Assembly (NCBI RefSeq): GCF_023634025.1
Contig: NZ_JALJCW010000001.1
Span: forward strand, 348,501-412,500
Origin: Hanstruepera flava
GTDB lineage: Bacteria; Bacteroidota; Bacteroidia; Flavobacteriales; Flavobacteriaceae
Direction: 5' to 3'
Length of the DNA stretch: 64,000 nt
A program made the translations under genes and the position numbers. The notes beneath the pieces were generated by a model, which ran no database searches, was not told where the DNA came from, and saw only the letters and a list, made by a program, of their open reading frames with translations. Each line of letters starts with the position of its first letter. Position 1 is the stretch's first letter. Of this stretch, positions 39,586 to 48,852 are shown piece by piece.

Positions 39586-40494
39586 TTAAAAATAGATTCC
39601 GTGGAGGATTATGTCATTTTTATCGGTGAACTCCACAGCCGGAAATGGTACCTTAATCATGTTAAAAACGTCAAATAAGGTTCTTAAAACATGAGAATTT
39701 GTTTGAATTTTACTCAAGTCAATATCTAGACTAAAATAGAATTGCCTATAGGGTTCATTAATATTAAAAGTGTTTGTTGTAGTAATGGAAGTATCAGAAA
39801 CCATACCTTCTGCTCCATAACCAAATGCTAGATTAAGCCATTTTGGGATTTTAGAATTCTTAAAAAAAGAATACAAATTAACACTTAACCAATAGGTTTG
39901 GCCGTTATAGTCTTTTAAAAATTCTTGAAAAAGCCCATTTCCCAAAACATCGGGACTTTGTTGCGCATACTGTGTCTGGTGAAACGAATATTTCATGATA
40001 ACACGTTGCTCACTCCATAACAATTCTTGACCAACATATAAGCCTGTGCCCACAGCATTTGCAGCAATATCACCCCAGGAGAATCCCCATTCTTCCGAAA
40101 AACCATCAAAAACCTCAACAACTCCAAGAAAAGCAAAACCTAAAGTCGCGCCATAAATTAGCTGATCTTTTTCACTTACACCACTCCAATTTAAAGCATG
40201 TGCACCAAACTTACCTATTTGATATGACGAAAATGCATGCCCAAACTTATCAACCTGAAGCCATTCATTATTATCATTAATGGTATGAAATTTTGATCTA
40301 GGATAATCTTTATACCACAATTGGTCTAAAGCAACAAGCGATAGCGTTGCCAATGATGCTTCTGTAATAATTACAGCATTACGCCTCTTAGTATCTAACG
40401 TATCACTAGGTTTTAAAAACAGATTGACTTTAGATTGTGAGAACGACGCAATCGAAAAAAAAATAAAAACACTATGTATTAAAAAGCGTCTCAC
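39586..40494 (-). CDS. DUF2279-like exported protein
   Basis: 302 residues with an N-terminal signal-like segment (ending ASFSQ, about residue 20). The body has DNNEWLQVDKFGHAFSSYQIGKF, a motif I associate with DUF2279/YfiM-type proteins, with the conserved DKFGH. Later segments are beta-rich (FYFSLDIDLSKIQ). An outer-membrane or periplasmic location is inferred; function unknown. The start codon is GTG (40492-40494), 2 bases after the mltG stop, so it is cotranscribed with mltG. Confidence 0.72.
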   Translation of the reverse strand: MRRFLIHSVFIFFSIASFSQSKVNLFLKPSDTLDTKRRNAVIITEASLATLSLVALDQLWYKDYPRSKFHTINDNNEWLQVDKFGHAFSSYQIGKFGAHALNWSGVSEKDQLIYGATLGFAFLGVVEVFDGFSEEWGFSWGDIAANAVGTGLYVGQELLWSEQRVIMKYSFHQTQYAQQSPDVLGNGLFQEFLKDYNGQTYWLSVNLYSFFKNSKIPKWLNLAFGYGAEGMVSDTSITTTNTFNINEPYRQFYFSLDIDLSKIQTNSHVLRTLFDVFNMIKVPFPAVEFTDKNDIILHGIYF

Positions 40495-40496
40495 CT

Positions 40497-41540
40497 TTAT
40501 TTATATATACCTTGCGACGATAGATAACGTTGATATGCTCTTGCATTTGCGTTATGCTGGCTTAAAGTTTTTGCAAACTTGTGATAACCTATACGTTTAG
40601 CATCTGCTGCAAAGTATAGATAATTGTGTTTTTCATAATTTAAAACCGCATCAATAGCAGAGATATCTGGCATTGTGATTAATCCAGGTGGAAGACCAGC
40701 GTATTTGTAGGTATTGTAAGGCGACTCAATTTCTTTATGCTTATTTAAAACACGCTTGATGACCTTATTTTGGTATTCAGGCAATTGGTATGCTGCGAAC
40801 TTTAAAGTTGGATCAGCTTGAAGAGGCATACCTATTTTTAAACGATTAATGTAAACTCCAGCCACTCTCGGTTGTTCATCCTTCTGTTTCGATTCCTCAT
40901 AAACGATGGATGCCAGCGCCATAACGTCATGTATCGACATGTCTAACTGCTCTGCTTTTGCCATCCTTGCATCTGTCCAAAAACGCTTATACTCTGTTAG
41001 CATACGTTCCCTAAATTTTTCGGCGGAGGTATTCCAGAAAAACTCATAGCTATTTGGAATATACATCCCTAATGCCGTGGCCTTTGAAAACCCTTGCTCG
41101 TTCAAGAAAGCCTCATCTTTCATTGCTGTAATTAAGGACAAACTATCCGCCTCTATCTGTGTAGATATCCTACCTGCCAACTTTTCTAAAGATTCCTGAT
41201 TGTTAAATGCTATTTGGATAGGTAAATTTTTACTACGGATTGAGTTAATAATGTCATTATTGTTCATACCTTTCTTAACAGCATAACGTCCAGCCCTAAT
41301 ATTAGTAGTGTATTGTTTACGTTCTGCTAGCGCATCAAACTTATCAATATCCTTTAATAAAGGTACCAGCTGCTCACGAACATCTTTATAAGTTGCATTT
41401 GTAGCAACATAAATATAAGCTTCTTCATTATTAAAAGCTGTATTAGGCTTAAACATAGCACTGTAGACATAATATGCAAAATAAGCAGCCACTACCAGAC
41501 CCAGTAAGGCAATTGCCCAAAGTATTTTCTTGATGTACAT
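40497..41540 (-). CDS. mltG: Endolytic murein transglycosylase MltG
   Basis: 347 residues. One N-terminal membrane helix (about 5-27) anchors the enzyme in the inner membrane; the YceG domain follows, with the catalytic Glu in ASIVYEESKQ and GVYINRLKIGMPLQADPTL. It cuts nascent glycan strands and so sets their length. Its ATG overlaps the stop of the upstream GNAT gene by one base. Order on the minus strand: dapF, GNAT, mltG, DUF2279 gene. Confidence 0.94.
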   Translation of the reverse strand: MYIKKILWAIALLGLVVAAYFAYYVYSAMFKPNTAFNNEEAYIYVATNATYKDVREQLVPLLKDIDKFDALAERKQYTTNIRAGRYAVKKGMNNNDIINSIRSKNLPIQIAFNNQESLEKLAGRISTQIEADSLSLITAMKDEAFLNEQGFSKATALGMYIPNSYEFFWNTSAEKFRERMLTEYKRFWTDARMAKAEQLDMSIHDVMALASIVYEESKQKDEQPRVAGVYINRLKIGMPLQADPTLKFAAYQLPEYQNKVIKRVLNKHKEIESPYNTYKYAGLPPGLITMPDISAIDAVLNYEKHNYLYFAADAKRIGYHKFAKTLSQHNANARAYQRYLSSQGIYK

Positions 41541-42064
41541 TATTTATTAATTAATTGTAATAAAAATTCGTTTGTATATGTTTTACCATTAAAATTCCAA
41601 TCGTTTTTTAAGCCCACTTTTTTAAATCCTTTTTTTTCAAACAAAGAAAGGCTAGCCTCATTATCTTCAGAAATATTACAGTATAACTGGTGTAAATGCA
41701 AGGTGTTGAAACTATAATTCACCAACATATCGAGAGCCTCCTTTCCATAACCCTGAGTCCTATCTTCTTGCAATTTTATTAAAATGCCTACTCCTGCTCT
41801 CTTATTTTTAAAATCGAAATCAAACAAGTCAATTAGTCCAAGTGCTTTGTCATTATAATTACAGATTACCAATCGTAGTTGTTTAGCCTCAAAAATATCT
41901 TGGTGCGCATTATCTAAATATTGTTTTATAAGAAACCTGGAATATGGTGTTTGCGTAGCACTTAATTCCCATAAACCTTCATCATTCTCAATACTGAAGA
42001 CAAATTCTAAATCTTCGGGTTCCAATGCTCTTAAATAGAGGTTTTTGCCTTTAAGTGTAATCAT
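41540..42064 (-). CDS. RimJ/RimL-type GNAT acetyltransferase
   Basis: 174 residues. LYLRALEPEDLEFVF at the N terminus, the acetyl-CoA loop LQEDRTQGYGKEALDMLV (R/Q-x-x-G-x-G), and the C-terminal CNISEDNEASLSLFEKKGF are typical of the RimJ/RimL branch. The acceptor may be a protein N terminus or a small amine; it cannot be resolved. Starts overlapping the dapF stop by 4 bases. Confidence 0.86.
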   Translation of the reverse strand: MITLKGKNLYLRALEPEDLEFVFSIENDEGLWELSATQTPYSRFLIKQYLDNAHQDIFEAKQLRLVICNYNDKALGLIDLFDFDFKNKRAGVGILIKLQEDRTQGYGKEALDMLVNYSFNTLHLHQLYCNISEDNEASLSLFEKKGFKKVGLKNDWNFNGKTYTNEFLLQLINK

Positions 42065-42837
42065 AACAAACCGCCTTTAAAGACCATTTTAGCTGGGCCT
42101 ATCAACCAAATATCTTGGTACCCAAAATCATTCTTTTTAAAAGAGACTTGTAATGGGCCGCCTTCAGTATTTAAGGTTACCGTATTATTTTGGGTTTCTC
42201 CAATTTCATACATAGCTAAAGCAACCGCTGTAACTCCAGTTCCACATGATAGTGTTTCGTCTTCCACGCCACGTTCATAAGTCCTTACTGCAAACTCTTC
42301 ATCAGAAATTTTGGATACAAAATTTACATTAGCACCTTCTTCATTGTAAGGTTCACCATATCGAATTCCACACCCTACGGCTTTAACATTTAACTGTTTC
42401 AAATCAGATTCCATTTGAACATGGTGAGGTGAGCCTGTATCTAAAAATACATGGTCATCAAATGTTTTGATTTCAGCAACATCCTGCATTTTAAGTTTTA
42501 CTATTTCACTATCAATATAAGCTTCGTGCAACCCGTCAATGGCTAAAAAAGTAGTTTGCTTTTCTATAATACCCAAAAACTGGGCAAAAGCAACAATGCA
42601 ACGTCCACCATTACCACACATGGTACTTTCGTTGCCATCGGCATTGTAATACACCATTTTAAAATCTGAAGTCTTGTCATTCTCTAACAGAATTAATCCG
42701 TCGGCTCCAATGCCAAAACGTCTGTCGCATAAGTGTTTGACAAGTTTGGTATTGTTTTTGTCAAAAACTAATTGTCGATTATCAATGATTACAAAATCAT
42801 TGCCTGTTCCTTGATATTTAAAAAAAGTAAGACTCAT
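42061..42837 (-). CDS. dapF: Diaminopimelate epimerase
   Basis: 258 residues. Converts LL- to meso-diaminopimelate for peptidoglycan and lysine. The two catalytic Cys are in TMCGNGGRC and TLSCGTGVTAVA; KYQGTGNDF is the conserved N terminus. I chose the ATG at 42837, which puts that motif right at the start; a longer frame from 42870 adds 11 residues. TATATTTG on the minus strand (42846-42853) matches a -7 element and argues against the longer form. dapA of the same pathway is at 22.3-23.2 kb. Confidence 0.94.
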   Translation of the reverse strand: MSLTFFKYQGTGNDFVIIDNRQLVFDKNNTKLVKHLCDRRFGIGADGLILLENDKTSDFKMVYYNADGNESTMCGNGGRCIVAFAQFLGIIEKQTTFLAIDGLHEAYIDSEIVKLKMQDVAEIKTFDDHVFLDTGSPHHVQMESDLKQLNVKAVGCGIRYGEPYNEEGANVNFVSKISDEEFAVRTYERGVEDETLSCGTGVTAVALAMYEIGETQNNTVTLNTEGGPLQVSFKKNDFGYQDIWLIGPAKMVFKGGLL

Positions 42838-42983
42838 AGATGCAGCAAATATATGAATATTATAGGGCAAATTACCATGTTAAACAGGCGTTAAATATGA
42901 CGTTAAAAAAAGTTAAAACTTAATAACTAAATCAATAAACAATTAATTTTAATCGTTGTTCAATTATAAAAAACAATTAACAG

Positions 42984-44399
42984 ATGAAAAAAATAGCAAC
43001 CTTATTATTTGTTTCCGTTTTAGGTGGCCTTATAACCTTGTCTGCCTATAAGCTTTTTATTGAAGAAAATGCAACCATTAGAGTAGCAGAACATACTGAA
43101 GAAAGCCCTTCGTTTGTCCAAACTAATTACGGCAATACCAATCTAAATACATTACCAGCAGCTCCAAATTTCGTTGATGCCGCCGAAAAAACATTACATG
43201 CTGTAGTGCATGTTAAAAACACAGCCGTAGTTTCTAGCCCTACAACTCTTGAGGATTTCTTTTTTGGAAGACGTTCACAACGTGCACAGGTGGGAACAGG
43301 AAGTGGAGTCATCATAGATAAAAACGGTTACATAATAACCAACAATCATGTTATTGCTGGAGCTCGTGAAATATCTATTACCACCAATGACAATAAAATT
43401 TACGATGCTAAACTTATTGGCACAGATCCGAAAACAGATATTGCTCTTTTAAAAATTGAAGCCGACGAGGATCTACCCTATATAATTTTTGGAGATTCAG
43501 ACGACGCTAAGATTGGTGAATGGGTATTAGCTGTGGGCAATCCGTTTAACTTGACCTCAACGGTAACTGCTGGAATCATTAGTGCAAAATCAAGAGACTT
43601 AACTGGACAAAACCACCAATCTTTTATCCAAACCGATGCTGCCGTAAATCCAGGAAATTCAGGTGGCGCATTAGTAAACTCCAATGGCGAATTGGTTGGA
43701 ATTAACACGGCCATAAGTTCGCAAACAGGTTCTTACATTGGATATTCGTTTGCTGTACCAAGTAATATAGCCAGAAAAGTTGTAGAAGATATTATGGAGT
43801 TCGGCAACGTTCAAAATGGTATTTTAGGTGTAAACGGTTGGAGTTTAAACGGAGAAACTTCAGAAAAATTAGAAGTTAATTATACCGAAGGGTTCTTTGT
43901 TGGCTCTGTAGATGAAAAGTCTGGTGCTCAAAAAGCAGGTATTATAAAAGGCGATATTATAACTAAAATTGACGATGTCAAGATTTCTAAATTTTCAGAT
44001 TTAACGGGTTACCTTAACACCAAACGACCTGGCGATGTTGTCAACGTTTCCATTATTAGAGGAAACAATTCAACAATTCTTCCGGTTACCTTGTCAAATA
44101 TTGAAATTATGACAACCGAGTTTTTAGATATTCATGTTAGAAATTTATCACAACAAATAAAGGATGAATATAATATTGAAAACGGTGTATTGGTAACCAA
44201 AAACGACAACTACTGGTTGTACCAAAAAATTGGACTGAATAGAGGTTATATCATCACCGAAATTAATGGTCAGAAAATAAATACAGTTGAAGATATTGCC
44301 AAACTTAAGAATAAATATGGCGATAAGCTTGTTGATAAAATTGAAACCCTAGAGCTTATAAATAGGCGTGGCCAAAAGCAGAGCTATATATTTAGATAA
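42984..44399 (+). CDS. DegP/HtrA-family periplasmic serine protease
   Basis: 471 residues with an N-terminal signal or anchor helix (about 1-22). The trypsin-like domain has the His in YIITNNHVIAG, Asp in TDIALLKIE and Ser in NPGNSGGALV. Two PDZ-like regions follow: the first around GFFVGSVDEKSGAQKAGIIKGDII, the second less typical near the C terminus (GYIITEINGQKINTVEDI). It degrades or refolds damaged envelope proteins. A strong terminator directly follows, so the gene is monocistronic or last in its unit. Confidence 0.93.
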   Translation: MKKIATLLFVSVLGGLITLSAYKLFIEENATIRVAEHTEESPSFVQTNYGNTNLNTLPAAPNFVDAAEKTLHAVVHVKNTAVVSSPTTLEDFFFGRRSQRAQVGTGSGVIIDKNGYIITNNHVIAGAREISITTNDNKIYDAKLIGTDPKTDIALLKIEADEDLPYIIFGDSDDAKIGEWVLAVGNPFNLTSTVTAGIISAKSRDLTGQNHQSFIQTDAAVNPGNSGGALVNSNGELVGINTAISSQTGSYIGYSFAVPSNIARKVVEDIMEFGNVQNGILGVNGWSLNGETSEKLEVNYTEGFFVGSVDEKSGAQKAGIIKGDIITKIDDVKISKFSDLTGYLNTKRPGDVVNVSIIRGNNSTILPVTLSNIEIMTTEFLDIHVRNLSQQIKDEYNIENGVLVTKNDNYWLYQKIGLNRGYIITEINGQKINTVEDIAKLKNKYGDKLVDKIETLELINRRGQKQSYIFR

Positions 44400-44418
44400 A
44401 ATTATAATACATCAAATT

Positions 44419-44452
44419 AGTCCCTTTAACAAATATTAACGTTAAAGGGACT
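44419..44452 (+). terminator. Intrinsic terminator behind the DegP-type gene
   Basis: A 12-bp stem, AGTCCCTTTAAC (44419-44430) with GTTAAAGGGACT (44441-44452), followed by a T-rich stretch. Confidence 0.88.
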
Positions 44453-44493
44453 TTTATTTTCAAAAAATCTAAACGAAAACGTTTGAAATAACT

Positions 44494-44501
44494 TACTTTT
44501 G
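44494..44501 (+). promoter_or_regulatory. Predicted GAPDH promoter, -7 element
   Basis: TACTTTTG matches TAnnTTTG, 35 bases before the GAPDH ATG and just after the terminator of the preceding gene. Confidence 0.5.
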
Positions 44502-44536
44502 CAAAAAATTTAACAACACACTAAATATTTAAAACA

Positions 44537-45985
44537 ATGAGTTTTAACGAAACTTATGAGAACGAATTGGCGTTTCAAGCAGATAGACGCAAAGCTACCG
44601 TAGAGTTTATTAAAATTATTAACGACCTATGGTACGACAAATCTATTGAATTGGTTCTTTTTAGAAATCAACTGATCGATAGAAATGTGAGTGAAATTTT
44701 AAATTTACACGAATACGCTTGTGAGTTTGTACAGAAGCCTATTTCTATTTTCGACTCTGTTGAAATTGCGCAAGCTATTAAAACATTAGACTTACCACCA
44801 GCTAAATTAGACATTGGTAAGCTAACCTATGAGTACCATTTAGAGGAGAAAAAATTTGATAATGCATTAGCTTTTGTTGCTGATAAATTAAGTGATGCCA
44901 AAACCGAAAAAGCCATAAAACCAAAAGACGTTGTGCTTTATGGGTTTGGTAGAATTGGACGTTTGGTTGCAAGAGAGTTAATGACCAAAACAGGAAAAGG
45001 TAGCCAGTTACGATTAAGAGCTATTGTAACACGTGGCGCAATTGACCAAACTGTTCTAGAAAAACGTGCCTCGTTGTTACGCAACGATTCTGTTCATGGT
45101 GATTTTCCAGGAACTGTTGTTGCCGATGTTAAAAATAGTGCCTTAATAATTAATGGTACAACGGTTAATATTATTTCGGCTAATGCTCCTGAAGATATTG
45201 ATTACACAACTTATGGTATAGACCATGCCTTGGTTATTGATAACACAGGTGCTTTCAGGGATAAAGAAGCCTTAAGCAGACATTTAAAATCTAAAGGTGT
45301 AGATAAAGTATTGTTAACAGCGCCTGGCAAAGGTGTTCCAAATATTGTTCATGGTGTTAACCAATTAGACCACAACCCTGATACTGTTGATATATTTTCG
45401 GCAGCTTCTTGTACAACTAACGCCATTACTCCTGTTTTAAAAGCCATTGAAGATTCTTTTGGTGTAAAAAGCGGCCATTTAGAAACTATACATGCCTACA
45501 CCAACGATCAAAACTTGGTAGATAACTTTCATAAAAAATATCGTCGCGGCCGTGCCGCAGCCCTAAACATGGTAATTACTGAAACTGGTGCTGGTAGTGC
45601 AGTTGCTAAAGCATTGCCAGAATTGGAAGGCAAATTAACATCTAATGCTATTCGTGTTCCTGTGCCTAATGGTTCTTTGGCCATTTTAAATTTAGAACTA
45701 GATAAGGAAACTTCAGTTGATAGTATTAACACGGTTCTTAAAAAATATGCTTTAGAAGGTAATTTAGTTGAGCAAATTAAATACGAATTAAGTGACGAAT
45801 TAGTGTCTAGCGATATAGTGGGAAGCTCTGCTCCTGCAATTTACGACAGTAAGGCAACCATAGTTCGTAAAGATGGTAAAAACGCCATACTTTATATTTG
45901 GTACGATAACGAATATGGTTATAGCCATCAGGTGATTAGATTAGCGAAATACATTGCCAAAGTAAGACGTTTTACATATTATTAG
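44537..45985 (+). CDS. Glyceraldehyde-3-phosphate dehydrogenase, long form
   Basis: 482 residues, about 140 longer than the usual enzyme because of an N-terminal helical extension of unclear role (residues 1 to about 130). The Rossmann motif is YGFGRIGRLVARE at about 135-147. The catalytic Cys is C292 in SAASCTTNAITP and the His is in ETIHAYTNDQ; the end has WYDNEYGYS. It catalyses the phosphorylating glycolytic step or its reverse. Long forms like this are common in Bacteroidota. A terminator follows. Confidence 0.94.
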   Translation: MSFNETYENELAFQADRRKATVEFIKIINDLWYDKSIELVLFRNQLIDRNVSEILNLHEYACEFVQKPISIFDSVEIAQAIKTLDLPPAKLDIGKLTYEYHLEEKKFDNALAFVADKLSDAKTEKAIKPKDVVLYGFGRIGRLVARELMTKTGKGSQLRLRAIVTRGAIDQTVLEKRASLLRNDSVHGDFPGTVVADVKNSALIINGTTVNIISANAPEDIDYTTYGIDHALVIDNTGAFRDKEALSRHLKSKGVDKVLLTAPGKGVPNIVHGVNQLDHNPDTVDIFSAASCTTNAITPVLKAIEDSFGVKSGHLETIHAYTNDQNLVDNFHKKYRRGRAAALNMVITETGAGSAVAKALPELEGKLTSNAIRVPVPNGSLAILNLELDKETSVDSINTVLKKYALEGNLVEQIKYELSDELVSSDIVGSSAPAIYDSKATIVRKDGKNAILYIWYDNEYGYSHQVIRLAKYIAKVRRFTYY

Positions 45986-46025
45986 TATAAAAAACATCTA
46001 AATAATAATTTACATCGTATATACC

Positions 46026-46053
46026 AAAAAGCCTCACAAATGTGAGGCTTTTT
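46026..46053 (+). terminator. Intrinsic terminator behind the GAPDH gene
   Basis: A 13-bp stem, AAAAAGCCTCACA (46026-46038) with TGTGAGGCTTTTT (46041-46053), with a 2-base loop and T tract. Confidence 0.85.
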
Positions 46054-46119
46054 ATTAATATCCATCGATACTAAACTTAATTTATTATTTTCGTAAACAA
46101 CAAAAACTTAACAAACCTG

Positions 46120-46749
46120 ATGAATACGTTTAAATTTTTAGCAATTATAGCTTTAAGCCTATTTAGTTTTACAACCATTCAAGCCCAAACCGAAACTGCA
46201 GAAGATGATGACGGACTATCGTTAAACACCAGCACAATTGACAATCAATTTGAATATGTCTTAAAAAAATCTGGAAATTTTAGAGGTACTAATGGGCAAA
46301 TGTATGAGGCCGTTAATAGAAGTATGTTTCTAACATTAAAAGCTCATACGATAGATTCGCTAGAAACTATTCGTAAAGATTTGTTTGACACCCAAGCCAT
46401 TGTAAACACCCAAGCAAAAGAAATTAATGAATTAAAGACCAATTTAACCAACACCCAATCTACACTTGATGCCACCAATAAAGAAAAGGACAGCATGTCG
46501 CTTTTTGGTATGCAAATGAGCAAGACCAATTATAATGTTTTAATGTGGTCTATGTTAGGTATTTTATTGGCTTTACTATTACTGTTTATTTATAAATTTA
46601 AAAATAGTAATGCGGTGACCAAAGAAGCCAAAAACAACTTGGCTGAAATTGAAGAAGAATTTGAAGAGCACAGACGCAATGCTTTGGAACGCGAGCAAAA
46701 AGTAAGACGCCAATTACAAGACGAAATTAACAAGCAAAAAGGGAGTTAA
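46120..46749 (+). CDS. Exported membrane protein with coiled coil (function unknown)
   Basis: 209 residues: signal peptide (about 1-22, ending TIQAQ), acidic stretch (AEDDDG), a heptad-like region at about 75-125 (LETIRKDLFDTQ ... LKTNLTNTQSTLDATNKEK), one membrane helix (about 140-160) and a charged coiled-coil tail (AEIEEEFEEHRRNALEREQ). This gene lies close to trmD, and I recall that homologues have been labelled tRNA (guanine-N1)-methyltransferase; nothing in the sequence supports that. A strong terminator follows at once. Confidence 0.75.
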   Translation: MNTFKFLAIIALSLFSFTTIQAQTETAEDDDGLSLNTSTIDNQFEYVLKKSGNFRGTNGQMYEAVNRSMFLTLKAHTIDSLETIRKDLFDTQAIVNTQAKEINELKTNLTNTQSTLDATNKEKDSMSLFGMQMSKTNYNVLMWSMLGILLALLLLFIYKFKNSNAVTKEAKNNLAEIEEEFEEHRRNALEREQKVRRQLQDEINKQKGS

Positions 46750-46774
46750 TAAAACTCTCGATTAATATTATACA

Positions 46775-46802
46775 AAATCTGTAAGCTATTGTTTACAGAT
46801 TT
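46775..46802 (+). terminator. Intrinsic terminator behind the coiled-coil membrane protein gene
   Basis: AAATCTGTAA (46775-46784) pairs with TTACAGATTT (46793-46802), followed by a long T run. Confidence 0.85.
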
Positions 46803-46926
46803 TTTTTGTTTTAAACTCAAAATCAACGAACTTCGTTTACGCTAAATATAAATCACCTGTGCTGAATACGTTTCCGCATTAAAATGAATTCATATTGTTA
46901 TGTTGGCTGTAATACTATACACAAAA

Positions 46927-47829
46927 ATGAATTACTCTAAATTATCGTTCCTTTTTCTAATCTGTACATGTTCAATCTATTCACAACAATACTCTGATAT
47001 TGAATTGCCAAATATTGATACTAAACAAAAATATCTTGTTATTCCTTATCATTCAATATTTATAAATAGAGACAATCAAGTATATTTTGGTGATGAAGAA
47101 ATTAGTATCCATGAAGTGAAAGAAAAAATTTATGGCTCATATTACAAACATCCTGGCTATGGGAAAATTACAACAAACCCGTTGGGAGTTCATTTATTTG
47201 CAGATCAAAATGCAGATTACAAGATTATTGATGAAATCAAATCCGAAATTGCACAAACTAATTGCAATAAAAAAATATTTTATCGAACCAATCTTGAGAT
47301 GACAAATATCAGTAAAATGTATGGTATAAAATATATGCTACCAAATTCTTTCTTTAAATTCACTCCTCCCAATAGAATTCGAACTAAAAAGGAATTAGAC
47401 GATTTAAACGAAAACAAAGAGCGAAATAAGCAACTAGGTTTTCCAGAAGTCCCTGATGTCAATAGTCCAGAATTGATTGTTACTTCACCAGCAACGGTAA
47501 TTTATTCGATTCAAGAAGAAGTTATTAAAGAGTTTTTTGAAAACAAAAAAGTAATTTTTATTGAAATAGGTAGTAATTATATTGAGCATAACAATATTAA
47601 ATATTCAATATTAGAAGTTGATAATCTTAAGAACTTTTTTAATGATTTCGAAGTAATTATATACACCTATAAAAATGATTTGAAGTATAATGATTACTTA
47701 AAATATTTAAATTCAATAATACCTATTGAAAAGTCCTTGCCTAATACCAAATTTATTGAATATAGTGCTAAAATGAGATTATTACATCAAAAATCGAATA
47801 TAGATTTACGAAATATCATTCATCATTAA
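46927..47829 (+). CDS. Unrecognised exported protein, possibly ExbD-like in its N-terminal part
   Basis: 300 residues. The signal peptide MNYSKLSFLFLICTCSIYSQ decides the ATG at 46927 over an ATG at 46900. I do not recognise a family. The segment VYFGDEEISIHEVKEKI followed by GVHLFADQNADYKIIDEIKSEI has the pattern of the periplasmic domain of ExbD/TolR-type proteins (a strand, then aD-x-x-a-x-Y-x-x-i-d-x-i helix), but the usual N-terminal membrane helix is replaced by a signal peptide. The rest is Lys/Asn-rich without motif. It sits between two genes that are usually close together (the coiled-coil gene and trmD) and has its own flanking gaps, so it may be an insertion. Confidence 0.55.
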   Translation: MNYSKLSFLFLICTCSIYSQQYSDIELPNIDTKQKYLVIPYHSIFINRDNQVYFGDEEISIHEVKEKIYGSYYKHPGYGKITTNPLGVHLFADQNADYKIIDEIKSEIAQTNCNKKIFYRTNLEMTNISKMYGIKYMLPNSFFKFTPPNRIRTKKELDDLNENKERNKQLGFPEVPDVNSPELIVTSPATVIYSIQEEVIKEFFENKKVIFIEIGSNYIEHNNIKYSILEVDNLKNFFNDFEVIIYTYKNDLKYNDYLKYLNSIIPIEKSLPNTKFIEYSAKMRLLHQKSNIDLRNIIHH

Positions 47830-47987
47830 TACAAAAGCTAACTTAAGACGAATATAATTCATTACTCGGAATTCCTATTCGGAATTTCTGACACTTCTGA
47901 ACTATGGATTCGCACTTAATCGCTGACCCAATGTAAACACAACAAAACTCCAAAACAAAAACCTTCCTTTCCAAAAAACATTTCAAG

Positions 47988-47995
47988 TATATTTG
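47988..47995 (+). promoter_or_regulatory. Predicted trmD promoter, -7 element
   Basis: TATATTTG matches TAnnTTTG, 17 bases before the trmD ATG. No TTG at the ideal spacing. Confidence 0.45.
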
Positions 47996-48012
47996 CAGTC
48001 TAAAGCAAACCT

Positions 48013-48690
48013 ATGCGTATAGATATTATTACTGTTTTACCAGAATTACTTAAAAGTCCGTTTGAAGCGTCTATTTTAAAACGCGCCATTGAGGCGAACT
48101 TGGTAGAAGTGCATATTCATAATTTACGCGACTACACCACTGATAATTATAAATCTGTAGACGATTACCAATTTGGTGGTGGTGCAGGAATGGTAATGAT
48201 GATAGAACCTATAGACAAATGTATTTCTGGTTTAAAAGCCGAGCGTGATTATGATGAGATTATCTATATGACACCAGATGGTGAAACCCTAAATCAAGGG
48301 ATTGCCAATCAACTATCGCTTAAACAAAATATCATTATTCTTTGTGGGCATTACAAAGGTGTTGACCAACGTGTTCGTGACCATTTTATAACCCGTGAAA
48401 TATCTATTGGCGATTTTGTGCTTTCAGGAGGCGAATTGGGCGCAGCCGTATTATGTGATGCCGTTATCAGATTAATTCCAGGCGTTTTGGGTAATGAGAC
48501 CTCCGCCCTAACCGATTCGTTTCAAGACAATCTTTTGGCACCACCTATTTATACCAGACCGCGTAGTTACAAAGGCTGGGATGTTCCAGAAGTCTTGTTT
48601 AGCGGCAATTTTCCCGAAATAGAAAAATGGCGGGAAGACCAAGCTTATAAGCGAACCCAAGAAAGACGTCCTGATTTATTGGATGAGTAA
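48013..48690 (+). CDS. trmD: tRNA (guanine-N1-)-methyltransferase
   Basis: 225 residues. Methylates N1 of G37 in tRNAs to prevent frameshifts. The deep trefoil knot of SPOUT enzymes is seen: [25 protein letters not shown] and [19 protein letters not shown]. The catalytic Asp region is in the C-terminal part (ESALTDSF-like [13 protein letters not shown]). Upstream of rplS as in many bacteria, but with its own promoter-like motif and a separate promoter for rplS. Confidence 0.96.
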   Translation: MRIDIITVLPELLKSPFEASILKRAIEANLVEVHIHNLRDYTTDNYKSVDDYQFGGGAGMVMMIEPIDKCISGLKAERDYDEIIYMTPDGETLNQGIANQLSLKQNIIILCGHYKGVDQRVRDHFITREISIGDFVLSGGELGAAVLCDAVIRLIPGVLGNETSALTDSFQDNLLAPPIYTRPRSYKGWDVPEVLFSGNFPEIEKWREDQAYKRTQERRPDLLDE

Positions 48691-48748
48691 CGGTGTTTTG
48701 TGAGCCTAAAACACCAAAAAACAACATATTAAAAAAAGTAATTATTAA

Positions 48749-48778
48749 TTGTTCATTACTAATTATTAATTATCTTTG
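48749..48778 (+). promoter_or_regulatory. Predicted rplS promoter
   Basis: TTG (48749-48751), exactly 19 bases of spacer, then TATCTTTG (48771-48778): both Bacteroidota elements are in ideal register. Transcription would start near 48783, leaving a leader of about 70 bases before rplS. Confidence 0.75.
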
Positions 48779-48852
48779 CACCCAATTTCGGGTTAACCTC
48801 TGGCGAGAATCGTGAATGTTGTTTCGAATTAATTCTATTTAAATTTAAAGAT

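Noticed and set aside
46900..46926. Earlier ATG of the unrecognised exported protein
   Set aside because: The nine extra residues precede a standard signal peptide that begins at 46927.
47830..48012. Insertion sequence remnant around the TCGGAATT repeats
   Set aside because: The repeated TCGGAATT (near 47870-47895) is too short, and no terminal inverted repeats or transposase remains are seen.
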